Below, piece after piece: positions 33,914-42,251 of a stretch of 64,000 nt of DNA (positions are counted from its first letter, which is position 1; each line of letters starts with the position of its first letter). A model generated the notes under the pieces. That model worked only from the letters and a program-made list of their open reading frames with translations, was not told the origin of the DNA and did no database searches. Position numbers and translations under genes: made by a program. The DNA is from DTKD01 sp964494345 (GTDB lineage Bacteria > Armatimonadota > UBA5829): the NCBI GenBank assembly GCA_964494345.1, contig CAZBSI010000003.1:319854-383853 (forward strand), in the 5' to 3' direction.

Positions 33914-34414
33914 GAAGGGATAAACGCGAAAGGGCGAAAGAAGCGAAAATTAGAAATTGGTTTCAGGACTATGGTGCGCGGTGGTTGATCGGACTTCGAA
34001 CGGCTGACATCGGACGGCGGAAAAGCAGATTTCTCGCTGCGCTCGAAATGACGGGGGTTGGGCGCTCGAAATGACGGGGGGAAGGGATAAACGCGAAAGG
34101 GCGAAAGAAGCGAAAATTAGAAATTGGTTTCAGGACTATGGTGCGCGGTGGTTGATCGGACTTCGAACGGCTGACATCGGACGGCGGAAAAGCAGATTTC
34201 TCGCTGCGCTCGAAATGACGGGGGTTGGGCGCTCGAAATGACGGGGGGAAGGGATAAACGCGAAAGGGCGAAAGAAGCGAAAATTAGAAATTGGTTTCAG
34301 GACTATGGTGCGCGGTGGTTGATCGGACTTCGAACGGCTGACATCGGACGGCGGAAAAGCAGATTTCTCGCTGCGCTCGAAATGACGGGGGTTGGGCGCT
34401 CGAAATGACGGGGT
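33914..34414. repeat. 167-bp perfect tandem triplication
   Basis: Three head-to-tail copies begin at 33914, 34081 and 34248. The first two units appear identical base for base over 167 bp. The third diverges only in its last bases, where the short cgaaatgacgggg piece has expanded. Each unit consists of gaagggataaacgcgaaagg, then gaaattggtttcaggac, gatcggacttcgaacgg and the cggaaaagcagatttctcgc block of the dispersed repeat family. No gene lies in 33756-34663. Confidence 0.95.
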
Positions 34415-34476
34415 TGGGCGTTCGAAATGACGGGGGTTGGGATTCGGTTTTAAGAAACCCTGACGATTTAATGTAG

Positions 34477-34640
34477 GGGCCGGTTTCTATCCGGCCCGAA
34501 TATGCACGGACGAAGGGATTGGCCGAGACGGAGATCGGCCACATTATTGTTGGGAGCCATTGGGGTTATACGACGGCGATTCGGAGATCGCCACCCATAG
34601 TTTTCTTAGGCGGGTCGGAGATCGCCACCCATCATTTTGG
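34477..34640. repeat. cluster of short palindromic repeats
   Basis: Three hairpins follow one another: gggccgg/ccggccc (34477-34497), ggccga/tcggcc (34521-34540) and ggcgat/atcgcc (34575-34592). A further partial copy, gcgggtcggagatcgccaccc, spans about 34610-34631. The last ones share the core tcggagatcgccacccat. They resemble REP-like dispersed palindromes; no U-run suggests terminators. Confidence 0.6.
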
Positions 34641-34663
34641 CTGCCATCGGTCAGATTTAAGAG

Positions 34664-34972
34664 TTAGAGATAGTCATCCGATGCTTTTGTTAAGCCCGTG
34701 TATCGCACGCCCTGTCTTGGCTCGGCCATCATTTCTGCCACTTTGTCTCTCCACAACAGATAATGGTCGGTGCCTTTGTGGGCTGCGGCGTCATCGACGC
34801 TTTCATAGGCTTCGTATAGTACGAAATGAGTCGGGTCGTCGGCAGATTGCAGAACGTCAAAGCGCAAGTTGCCGGCCTCTTCGACCGAAGCATGCGAGTT
34901 CTCAAGAGACGCTTCTATAAAGGCATCCAAATAGTTCGGTTTGACCTTGACATGAACCAGAGTTACAAACAT
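34664..34972 (-). CDS. antibiotic-biosynthesis-monooxygenase-domain protein, LsrG-like
   Basis: A 102-residue dimeric alpha+beta barrel (ABM) protein. FVTLVHVKVKPNYLDAFIEA, SVEEAGNLRFDVLQSADDP, FVLYEAYESVDDAAAHKGTDHY and EPRQGVRYTGL match the LsrG pattern closely. LsrG isomerises the phosphorylated autoinducer-2 product, but ABM proteins vary and no lsr genes are near, so that substrate is not claimed. The frame is open to 35029; the ATG at 34972 has GGAGAG just upstream and starts the conserved region. Confidence 0.85.
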   Translation of the reverse strand: MFVTLVHVKVKPNYLDAFIEASLENSHASVEEAGNLRFDVLQSADDPTHFVLYEAYESVDDAAAHKGTDHYLLWRDKVAEMMAEPRQGVRYTGLTKASDDYL

Positions 34973-35019
34973 ACTCTCTCCTATCCCGGTTTGCGACGAT
35001 GCATCAGAACCCGCTTTGC

Positions 35020-36312
35020 CTATTCGCACTCGACCTCACAGGTCACGGTTTCGATCATCGCGCCGGTCTCCTCGACCGCTTCAGCTATAATCTGTATAGC
35101 CCTGTCCAGTTCGGGTTCAGGTATGATTAACGGCGGCTCAATACGAACCACTTTTGGATTATTAAGACTATAGGCCGCAAGCAAGTCGCGCCTGCCGCAT
35201 CCGGCAATGACCAACGCGGCGATGTCCTCTTCGGCGAACTCTATTCCAGCCAGCAATCCCATACCGCGTACTTCTTTTATCATCCACGGATATTTGGCCC
35301 GCACAGCCTGTAGACCGCTGAGCAACTTCTCGCCCATAACACGTGATCGCTCTACAAGACCCTCTTCAATAGTAGTCTTAATGGCGGCGATAATAGCCGC
35401 ACAAGCTAGCGGGTTGCCGCCGAACGTGGTCGAGTGCAGGTAAGGATTGGTGCCGAACATCGCATCCCATACCTGCTCATTAGCCGAAAACGCGCCCACC
35501 GGCATTACGCCGCCGCCGAGAGCCTTTGCCATTGTTACGATGTCGGGCTTGACCCCATAATGCTCACTGGCAAACATCTTTCCGGTGCGACCGAACCCGG
35601 TCCTCACCTCGTCGAGGATCAATAACGATCCGTTGGCGTCGCATATCTCCCTTACCTTAGGGAAATAATCCGCAGGCGCTATGTTAATCCCGGCTTCGCC
35701 CTGTACGACCTCAAGTATAACTGCAGCCGTGCGGTCGGTGATTGCAGCCGCAAGGGCATCTGCGTCGCCAAATGGCACGTGCTGGGTCTCGGGCAAAAGA
35801 GGCTCGAAGCCTGCTTTGTAGACTTCCCTGCCTGATACGGACAGGCTGCCGAAAGATTTGCCGTGGAACCCGTTGTGTGCGCCGATGAACTGGGGTCGGC
35901 CCGTCAGTTTGCGAGCGCATTTTAATGCACCCTCCACTGCCTCGGTGCCTGAGTTGCATATAAATGAATATTCGATATCCCCCGGCAGCACAGAGGCCAG
36001 CAACTCACAGGCGTCTGCGAGAACCGACGACATAAAGAAATGGCTCTTCAGCGCCTCTTTTTCAAGCTGCTTTTTTACGGCATCGACGACTTTAGGGTTA
36101 AGATGGCCGAGGCTGAATGCGCCGTAGCCCCCGACACAATCCAGAAACTTTCGACCGGATATATCCCAGATATAACAACCCTCCGCCCGATCCTCCGGCA
36201 CGCCAAAGCCGCTGAAAGTAAGAATCCCCGCGATGCCAGGGTTTACATGTTTGCGATATTTCTCCGTCGTCTCCTCACTGAGACGCTCAATTGCAGTTTC
36301 GTCCAATATCAT
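35020..36312 (-). CDS. class III aminotransferase, putrescine/ornithine-type
   Basis: A 430-residue PLP enzyme. CNSGTEAVEGALKCARKLTG, FIGAHNGFHGKSFGSLSVSG, DEVRTGFGRTGKMFASEHY and MAKALGGGVMPVGAFSAN (Schiff-base Lys) are class III motifs. The GGGVMPVGA and LNNPKVVRIEPPL stretches are closest to putrescine aminotransferase (YgjG) among enzymes I know, with ornithine aminotransferase the alternative. The frame is open to 36441, but the ATG at 36312 has GGAGG five bases upstream. Substrate specificity is inference. Confidence 0.88.
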   Translation of the reverse strand: MILDETAIERLSEETTEKYRKHVNPGIAGILTFSGFGVPEDRAEGCYIWDISGRKFLDCVGGYGAFSLGHLNPKVVDAVKKQLEKEALKSHFFMSSVLADACELLASVLPGDIEYSFICNSGTEAVEGALKCARKLTGRPQFIGAHNGFHGKSFGSLSVSGREVYKAGFEPLLPETQHVPFGDADALAAAITDRTAAVILEVVQGEAGINIAPADYFPKVREICDANGSLLILDEVRTGFGRTGKMFASEHYGVKPDIVTMAKALGGGVMPVGAFSANEQVWDAMFGTNPYLHSTTFGGNPLACAAIIAAIKTTIEEGLVERSRVMGEKLLSGLQAVRAKYPWMIKEVRGMGLLAGIEFAEEDIAALVIAGCGRRDLLAAYSLNNPKVVRIEPPLIIPEPELDRAIQIIAEAVEETGAMIETVTCEVECE

Positions 36313-36400
36313 AACAGCCTCCATCAGGCGACACGCCCTCATTCGCCGGACGGCAATATGATACATCGACAAGCTACCGGCTTTCAAGCTGTGCGGGGCA

Positions 36401-36540
36401 GGGAAAGTGCGAAAGAAGCGAAAGCCGGAAGATGAACACATAGTTGGGGTTGTTTGGACATCTCGTCTTCACTCGGAATGACAAAAAGAATGGCGTTGAC
36501 ACCGCGGGGTTGTTGGGATATACTGAGAATGACAAAAAAG
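36401..36540. repeat. degenerate copy of the dispersed repeat
   Basis: The stretch ggaaagtgcgaaagaagcg and aaagccgg at the left, and two short actcggaatgacaaaaag / ctgagaatgacaaaaaag pieces at the right, match the order of the family seen at 33.9 and 63.9 kb, but the middle is lost. Confidence 0.55.
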
Positions 36541-36553
36541 GAGGTGGTGACTA

Positions 36554-36720
36554 ATGATAGACAGTCAACGAGGTGACCGCGCGGGCTAAATGTTTTAGCC
36601 TGTGGTCGAATCGACCACCTTGGTCATGAATGTGAGGCCACTCGCGGAAAGCCTCAACTATCCGTGAGGGTAGGAAATCCGAACCGCCGTCGATATAGAC
36701 GGCGGTTCTCTTTTTTGCAG
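36554..36720 (+). ncRNA. candidate structured RNA or attenuator with short leader ORF
   Basis: A run of possible helices ends in a strong terminator. They are gtgacc with ggtcat as outer pair, ggctaaa/tttagcc, gtggtc/gaccac, gaggc/gcctc and ctcgcgga/tccgtgag, the last two overlapping as a possible pseudoknot. At the 5' end aaaaggaggtggtgactaATG puts a near-ideal ribosome-binding site before an 11-codon ORF (36554-36589, MIDSQRGDRAG). I do not recognise a known riboswitch, SRP, 6S or tmRNA sequence. The reading could be a leader-peptide attenuator or an independent small RNA. Confidence 0.4.
36681..36716 (+). terminator. rho-independent terminator
   Basis: Perfect 11-bp stem gaaccgccgtc/gacggcggttc with a six-base loop, followed by tctctttttt-type T-run (36709-36716). 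It closes the structured region and insulates greA. Confidence 0.85.
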
Positions 36721-36855
36721 GTATTAATTGTACCTATTTGTGCAAGATTATGGCATAACACTTCGTGCCTGTTCTAATGGAACTTGCACTGAGCCGGCTG
36801 CGTCTAACGATGGAAGAGGACGGAAGGCGTGCGAGGTTGCAGGCATGATCAAGGT

Positions 36856-36977
36856 TTGACAGAGCACGCCCATGTTGGTAAATATATCAAAGTTGGAGCA
36901 GATGTTCTGTCAAGCACTGACCTCAGCGCGGGTTGGTGCTTGATTTGTTCTTAGCGGGGTGGATTTGGTTCCCTGCT
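36856..36977 (+). promoter_or_regulatory. greA promoter and two-hairpin leader
   Basis: TTGACA at 36856-36861 and a weak taaata at 36879-36884 are 17 bp apart. The leader then has an eight-base stem tcaagcac/gtgcttga (36910-36917 with 36936-36943) followed by tttgttctt, like an attenuator, and a second stem agcgggg/ccctgct (36953-36959 with 36971-36977). An aggggtg site lies just before the greA ATG. Confidence 0.45.
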
Positions 36978-37001
36978 TGAACCTGAAAGGGGTGAAATCC
37001 G

Positions 37002-37481
37002 ATGCAAGCTGAGAGAGAAATCTTCCTCACAGCAGAGGGCCTTAAGAAGATCGAGGAGGAACTTGATTTGCTGAGGACGGTGAGCCGCAAGCGGGTAGCC
37101 GACCGTATCAGGGACTCCAAGCAATTCGGAGAACTGACTGATAACTCCGAGTTTGAAGATGCAAAAAATGAGCAGGCTTTCGTGGAAGGCCGGATAGGTG
37201 AACTGAGGCAGATTTTGGCGGCCGCACGCGTGATTGAAGCCGAGGATATTGCTACTGATGTAGTTGGTATTGGATCGATTGTAGGTATTAAAGACCTGGA
37301 TAGCGGAGATCAGTGGGAGTGGGCCATAGTGGGCACGTTCGAAGCTGACCCTGCTCAGGATAGAATATCTAACGAATCACCAGTCGGTGAGGCTTTGATG
37401 GGCAAAAAAGTCGGTGAGGTTGCCACTATCGAAATACCTGCGGGCACGGCGCGATATGAGATAACAAGCATACGAGTCTGA
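37002..37481 (+). CDS. greA: transcription elongation factor GreA
   Basis: A 159-residue factor that rescues backtracked RNA polymerase by stimulating transcript cleavage. The N-terminal coiled coil has FLTAEGLKKIEEELDLLRTV and DRIRDSKQFGELTDNSEFEDAKNEQ, where the acidic tip residues (Asp and Glu of GELTDNSEFEDAK) are intact. The FKBP-like C-terminal domain ends SPVGEALMGKKVGEVATIEIPAG. It is followed by lysS, as in several other genomes. Confidence 0.97.
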   Translation: MQAEREIFLTAEGLKKIEEELDLLRTVSRKRVADRIRDSKQFGELTDNSEFEDAKNEQAFVEGRIGELRQILAAARVIEAEDIATDVVGIGSIVGIKDLDSGDQWEWAIVGTFEADPAQDRISNESPVGEALMGKKVGEVATIEIPAGTARYEITSIRV

Positions 37482-37539
37482 ACGCAGAATGTTGCGGATT
37501 GATATGTGGCTAGAGGAAAAGCCATGGAGTTTCGAGAAT

Positions 37540-37572
37540 AAGACCCTGCAGGGGATGTCCCGCGGGGTCTTC
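37540..37572 (+). terminator. hairpin between greA and lysS
   Basis: agaccc (37541-37546) pairs with ggggtct (37564-37570), and an inner gcagggg/tcccgc helix extends it. The following tcttctctt is pyrimidine-rich but not a clean T-run, so it could be a weak terminator or processing site. Confidence 0.45.
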
Positions 37573-37609
37573 TCTTATGTTACATAGACAGTATATTTGG
37601 AGCGGTTAA

Positions 37610-39172
37610 TTGGAAGAACACCTGTTATCGGAAGACGAATTGATAAAGATCCGGTTGGAGAAACTGGAACAGATGAAAGCTCTCGGTTGCGATCCGTTTG
37701 CAGTCGAGAAATATGATCTTTTCGCGGCGCTAAAAAAAGCGGGCGGCGAAAAGGAAGAAATCGAGGCTCACAGCGCCGATGTTATTGCCGCTTTTGAGGC
37801 TGCGGAAGCGGCGGGTGGCGAGGAAGCGGCGGAGATAGACGTGAGCCTGGCGGGTCGCGTCGTATCTTTTAGAGCGATGGGTAAGGCGAGTTTTGCGCAT
37901 ATCGAGGATCGCAAGGGCAAGATTCAGCTCTATTTGAAAAGAGATGAACTCGGCGCGGAGTATGCTCTGGCAAAACTGCTCGATTTGGGAGATTTTGTTG
38001 GAGTCGAAGGCTTTGTCTTTCGCACGCGAACCGGTGAAGTGTCGGTGCACGTGAAGAAGCTGACTGTGCTGGCGAAGTCGATTCGGCCTATTCCGTTTGG
38101 CAAGGAAAAAGGCGAGCAGCACTGGTATGGCCTGCAGGATGTCGAGCAGAGATACCGGCAGAGACACCTTGATCTAATCACCAACGCGGAAAGTCGGCGT
38201 GTCTTTGAGCTGCGCAGCAAAATAGTGCGTGCAACGCGGGAGTTTTATGATAACAGGGGCTACCTTGAGGTCGAGACCCCCGTGCTTCAATCCGTGGCAG
38301 GAGGGGCAGCGGCTCGGCCGTTTACTACTTATCATAACGCGCTTGAGCACGATTTTCACCTTCGCATAAGCCTGGAGCTGTATTTGAAGCGGCTGATAGT
38401 GGGGGGATTTGAGCGAGTCTATGAGATCGGCAGAGTGTTCCGCAACGAGGGTCTGTCGACCCGGCACAACCCGGAGTTCACGCTGCTGGAGAGCTATGAG
38501 GCGTATTCTAATCTGGAAGATGTGATGGAGTTGGTGGAAGATTTGTTCGCGCATATCTGCCAGACGGTTTACGGCGGCGCCTCTTTTGAATATCAAGGGG
38601 AGACCATAGACTTCAAGAAACCGTGGAGGCGGCTGCCGATGCTTGAGGGAATCGAGCAGTATGCTGGGGCAAAACCGGAGGCGTTCGCTACGCTGGAAAG
38701 CGCGCTGGCGACGATGGAGAGCCTGGGGCTTGATACGGAAAATGAGCAGATGATCGGCGGGATTATCGAGAAAATTCACGAGAGGTTTGTTCAGCCTAAT
38801 CTGATTCAGCCGACGTTTATCACCGATTTCCCGATCGAGACCTCTCCTCTGGCCAAGAAGCGACCGGATAACCCGAACCTGACACGGCGATTTGAAGTCT
38901 ACATTGCTAAGTTGGAGTGTGGAAACGCGTTCAGTGAGATTAACGACCCGATAGACCAGCGGGAGCGCTTCCAGCAACAGGGAGTGATGCGAGAATCCGG
39001 TGACGAAGAGGCGCATCCGATGGACGAGGACTTCATTCGTGCTTTGGAGTATGGAATGCCGCCGTCTGGCGGGCTTGGGGTGGGAATCGATCGATTGGTG
39101 ATGCTGTTTGCAAATCAGGACAACGTGCGAGATATCATATTGTTCCCGCAAATGAAGCCCGAAGCCAATTGA
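37610..39172 (+). CDS. lysS: lysyl-tRNA synthetase, class II
   Basis: A 520-residue class IIb synthetase. The OB anticodon domain has VSLAGRVVSFRAMGKASFAHIEDRKGKIQLY; the core has motif 2 in YEIGRVFRNEGLSTRHNPEFTLLE and motif 3 in GLGVGIDRLVMLFANQDNVRDIILFP. Before the OB domain is an Ala/Glu-rich insertion of about 35 residues (37740-37830) not usual in LysRS. It starts at TTG 37610 with GGAGCGG upstream. The only downstream sequence is a bidirectional terminator shared with the PEP-CTERM gene. Confidence 0.96.
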   Translation: MEEHLLSEDELIKIRLEKLEQMKALGCDPFAVEKYDLFAALKKAGGEKEEIEAHSADVIAAFEAAEAAGGEEAAEIDVSLAGRVVSFRAMGKASFAHIEDRKGKIQLYLKRDELGAEYALAKLLDLGDFVGVEGFVFRTRTGEVSVHVKKLTVLAKSIRPIPFGKEKGEQHWYGLQDVEQRYRQRHLDLITNAESRRVFELRSKIVRATREFYDNRGYLEVETPVLQSVAGGAAARPFTTYHNALEHDFHLRISLELYLKRLIVGGFERVYEIGRVFRNEGLSTRHNPEFTLLESYEAYSNLEDVMELVEDLFAHICQTVYGGASFEYQGETIDFKKPWRRLPMLEGIEQYAGAKPEAFATLESALATMESLGLDTENEQMIGGIIEKIHERFVQPNLIQPTFITDFPIETSPLAKKRPDNPNLTRRFEVYIAKLECGNAFSEINDPIDQRERFQQQGVMRESGDEEAHPMDEDFIRALEYGMPPSGGLGVGIDRLVMLFANQDNVRDIILFPQMKPEAN

Positions 39173-39196
39173 ATCGGATAGATACTGCAAACAGAA

Positions 39197-39230
39197 AGTG
39201 GCCGGAGATTACCTTAAATCTCCGGCCACT
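39197..39230. terminator. bidirectional terminator between lysS and the PEP-CTERM gene
   Basis: Perfect 14-bp stem agtggccggagatt/aatctccggccact with a short loop between two convergent genes. The flanks are T-rich to the right and A-rich to the left. Confidence 0.85.
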
Positions 39231-39253
39231 CAATTCTTCTTCTGCCCTGATTT

Positions 39254-39805
39254 CTAGTGTTTTCTTCTCAGTGCGAAGCCCGCGAAACCAGCGAGACCAC
39301 TAAAGAGTGCGAGCAAGCTGCCCGGCTCCGGAAGTGGATCCGCTGTCGGATACGCACACAGACCAAAGCGTTCTTTGTTCACGGTGTTGTCTGTGTACAC
39401 TTTGAACCAAGCTTCCTCGCCCGGCGCTACCGGATCTGCAGCAAAGTACAGATTCAGAATCGAGCCTGCGGGGTCGTTAGAAATGGTCCAGGTGAGACCA
39501 CTCTGACTGCTGGTCGGGTCACAGTTGATCGCGCCCTGCATGCCGTCCACAAAGATAATAGCCGAAATGTTAGAGCCATTCACCGATTTGACCTGGAAGT
39601 GGAAATCCGTCCAGTACTCGTTGGTGTCGTTGTAAGCAAATAGCTTAGCATAGCCCTTAAACGGCTCGGTATCATTGTGGATGAATTCTAGGGAATCCAG
39701 GGTGGAATAATTAGCGTTCCACTCTCCATCATCCGCCATAATTCGTCCGGCAGCAAACGCGAACATGAGACACACTACAGCAACCAAAACGAACCATTTT
39801 CTCAT
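39254..39805 (-). CDS. PEP-CTERM-anchored exported protein
   Basis: A 183-residue protein with a signal peptide (RKWFVLVAVVCLMFAFAAG). The C-terminal sorting signal is LPEPGSLLALFSGLAGFAG and then FALRRKH: the PEP motif, a hydrophobic segment and a basic tail. Such proteins are cut and processed by exosortase, linked to extracellular matrix or outer-surface display. The body (about 130 residues) is beta-rich and not recognised. GGAGG precedes the ATG. No exosortase is in the window. Confidence 0.9.
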   Translation of the reverse strand: MRKWFVLVAVVCLMFAFAAGRIMADDGEWNANYSTLDSLEFIHNDTEPFKGYAKLFAYNDTNEYWTDFHFQVKSVNGSNISAIIFVDGMQGAINCDPTSSQSGLTWTISNDPAGSILNLYFAADPVAPGEEAWFKVYTDNTVNKERFGLCAYPTADPLPEPGSLLALFSGLAGFAGFALRRKH

Positions 39806-39979
39806 GTCGCTTCCTCCATCTCATTACTTCAGTGTTGAGTTTTGGTAAAACGGCACCGCCCGTAAGGCACGGGAAATAGACGGATTCCCAGTGCCACAGC
39901 ACCATTCTATGGCAGTTTATCATATGAATGGCCGCCGGTCAACCCGGTAATATTACCTGATTCACTCCTCATGCAGTGT

Positions 39980-42052
39980 TTAAATCCGCTCCAGCGCCGC
40001 GATACCAAGTGCATCAAGGCAATTTGCCATAGTCTGGCGGAATGCGTCGACGAGCGCCAATCGGTAGTTGCGCAGCACAGGGTCCTGGATTTTGATAAAC
40101 GGCGTCTGCTTTTCGACGTCGGGGTCCGGAGTTTCATAGAAATCGGTAAAGACCGTCGCCAAGTCGAAAGCATAATGCGCAAGCGGCGCAGGAGAAAGTT
40201 CCTCGCCTGCTTTTTTGAGGACGTACGGGTATTCGGCTATCTTTTTAATAAGATCCTGCTCCGGAATGGTTATTTGTTCCGGAATGGTATGGATCTTCAA
40301 GGCCTCCCGGTCTTGCGGTCGCGGATAAGCCTTCGCCAGAATGCTGCACGCGCGGGCGTGGGCGTACTGGCAATAGACGCCGGTGTCGCCAGTGGTGCGC
40401 AACGCGTCGTCAAAATCGAAGACAATCATCTTGCCTGTGGATATTCTGGACATAAAGTAACGAATCGCAGAAGAAGCGAGGACGTTTGCATTGTGCTGGT
40501 TAGCGACTTTTTCGGTGAGTCGGGATACCATCGCGTCTATTAAGTCATCCGCTTTGACGCCGACTCCCTTACGCCCTGACATCGCCTGGATGCCCGGTTC
40601 GGCCGCATCGACCTCCACTCCGAGTTCAGCCGCTGCCGCATTTGATAGCACCACGACTTCATAATCTAAATGTATCGAGTTTCGGGCCTCTTTTGCGAAA
40701 CCGAGCTTGCGCAGGCAATCGTAGACCACTTGCTGGAGATAACTCTGGCGGACGTCGATTACGTTTATGACCTTCCACGCTCTTCCCCAAATTGATGACG
40801 GCTGGCCGTCCGAAGCAGTTGTCCAAAGGTCTTCGCCATTGTTCTGCATTCCCCATAGTTTGTAAAGAAAGTCCCTGTCGAGCACGCCGAACTTCCACAT
40901 TTGATATGCGATATCCTTGCCGGTGTAGACAACCGTGCCATTTGATCGCACCAATACTTTGTCCTCGCTGCGGACGCCGTCGTCGGTGTGATGGACTCCT
41001 TTGCCCATCTTAACTACCCAGCAGCCGGCGTTAGGCCCATCGGTTTCGTAGACTATGCCACCTGCGGACTTTAATGAATCGAACGCCGTCTGCCAGAACC
41101 CGCGCAGGAATATGTCGGACTCCCAGTTCAGAAGATCATAATAGACATTAAGACGGCTGACGGTGGCGAGATGGGCGTGGACTATTTTTGTGGCGACTTC
41201 TTTGGCGAAGACAGCGACGGGATTGTTTTGCGCCTCGATGAGATGCATCACATCCGCTCGCTTTGATTTCAGAGACTCGTCGGATTCGAACGCCTGAGTT
41301 ACACGCGAGTAAACATCCCAGCACCAATAATCGAAGCTCGGGCTGCCTTCGGCGTTTTCGAATTTGGCCCATATTGATGAGAAATCTGTAGAGTTGTCAT
41401 CGTACACCGGCGCGTCAAGATACAGCATCGCGACCACGACGTCGGCAACCTGCACCCCGGTGTCGTCTATATAATCGCAAGCCTGCACATCGTAGTTGAG
41501 TTTACGCAGTGTGCGCACTACACTGTCCCCGATGATAGCGTTGCGCAGGTGTCCTATGTGCATAGCCTTATTGGGATTTACATTGGTGTGTTCGACCAAA
41601 ACGCGGCGACGGCGGCCGGCATTGGTGTTGCCGTAGTCATCGCCCTGTCTTTGAACCCTGCCGATCCGTGACTTGACGTAGCGAGCATGGTCGATCTTAA
41701 AGTTCAGATAACCCGGAGGGGTGACGATAATCTCGCTTATAAACGGCAGATTGGCGTCGCGAAGCTGGCTGGCGACTTCTTCTGCTATTTGGATAGGCGC
41801 TCTTTTCTGGATTTTGGCCTGCGAAAGGCATATCGCCGTGGAGAAATCGCCGAACTCGCGCTTAGGCGGCACGTTGAACGGCACCTCGTTTACCGAGAGT
41901 ATCTTTTTGATGGCTCTTGCTGCGTCTTGTTGGATCAATCTGATGTCCCTTTCAACCGCTATTTGACGGCGCATCTTGATTATAGCATGGGCATAAGCCT
42001 GAGTCACGCGGGCAGAGAAATCGGAAAAGTATGTCGGGTAGTGAATTTCCAT
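39980..42052 (-). CDS. argS: arginyl-tRNA synthetase
   Basis: A class I synthetase of 690 residues from the ATG at 42052, longer than the usual 550-590. The ArgRS-specific N-terminal domain has EFGDFSTAICLSQAKIQKRAP. The HIGH motif is in VEHTNVNPNKAMHIGHLRNAI and the KMSKS counterpart in AMSGRKGVGVKADDLID. The C-terminal DALR anticodon domain has GVYCQYAHARACSILAKA. The frame is open to 42199. An ATG at 41974 also fits and would give an N-terminus of usual length (664 residues); neither start has a clear ribosome-binding site. An insertion near DDNSTDFSSIWAKFENAEG accounts for part of the extra length. Confidence 0.93.
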   Translation of the reverse strand: MEIHYPTYFSDFSARVTQAYAHAIIKMRRQIAVERDIRLIQQDAARAIKKILSVNEVPFNVPPKREFGDFSTAICLSQAKIQKRAPIQIAEEVASQLRDANLPFISEIIVTPPGYLNFKIDHARYVKSRIGRVQRQGDDYGNTNAGRRRRVLVEHTNVNPNKAMHIGHLRNAIIGDSVVRTLRKLNYDVQACDYIDDTGVQVADVVVAMLYLDAPVYDDNSTDFSSIWAKFENAEGSPSFDYWCWDVYSRVTQAFESDESLKSKRADVMHLIEAQNNPVAVFAKEVATKIVHAHLATVSRLNVYYDLLNWESDIFLRGFWQTAFDSLKSAGGIVYETDGPNAGCWVVKMGKGVHHTDDGVRSEDKVLVRSNGTVVYTGKDIAYQMWKFGVLDRDFLYKLWGMQNNGEDLWTTASDGQPSSIWGRAWKVINVIDVRQSYLQQVVYDCLRKLGFAKEARNSIHLDYEVVVLSNAAAAELGVEVDAAEPGIQAMSGRKGVGVKADDLIDAMVSRLTEKVANQHNANVLASSAIRYFMSRISTGKMIVFDFDDALRTTGDTGVYCQYAHARACSILAKAYPRPQDREALKIHTIPEQITIPEQDLIKKIAEYPYVLKKAGEELSPAPLAHYAFDLATVFTDFYETPDPDVEKQTPFIKIQDPVLRNYRLALVDAFRQTMANCLDALGIAALERI

Positions 42053-42166
42053 TGTTATTTTAGATATATTTGACCTGTGGCTTAATACACTGAACTTGTA
42101 ATTATCACCATGCCTGATCGTGGTTATTATTTTGTAATTGCCTTGCGCTATTCTCACGAATTCGCA

Positions 42167-42195
42167 TTGACAAGCCTTTATTATTGACTTATATT
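42167..42195 (+). promoter_or_regulatory. promoter of mosaic-amidase copy 1
   Basis: TTGACA at 42167-42172, 17 bp spacer, TATATT at 42190-42195, then tccaaaca, which recurs in the promoters of copies 2 and 3. Confidence 0.8.
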
Positions 42196-42251
42196 CCAAA
42201 CAGGTTTATTGTCTGTGCTTCACTCTACGTTTCAAGAGGGGGTATGTTGCT

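Noticed and set aside
33914..34414. Possible CRISPR or iteron origin in the tandem repeat
   Set aside because: The 167-bp period with no spacers, no dnaA boxes and no AT-rich region fits neither.
34284..34544. 86-codon minus-strand frame in the repeat region
   Set aside because: Made of the dispersed repeat (SFRAQREICFSA-type translation) and palindromes.
36945..36980. T-box antiterminator before greA
   Set aside because: gcggggtggatttggttccc only loosely resembles the T-box consensus, and neither a specifier stem nor a suitable downstream gene fits.
38174..39190. 338-codon minus-strand frame opposite lysS
   Set aside because: Shadow of lysS; no homology or start signal.
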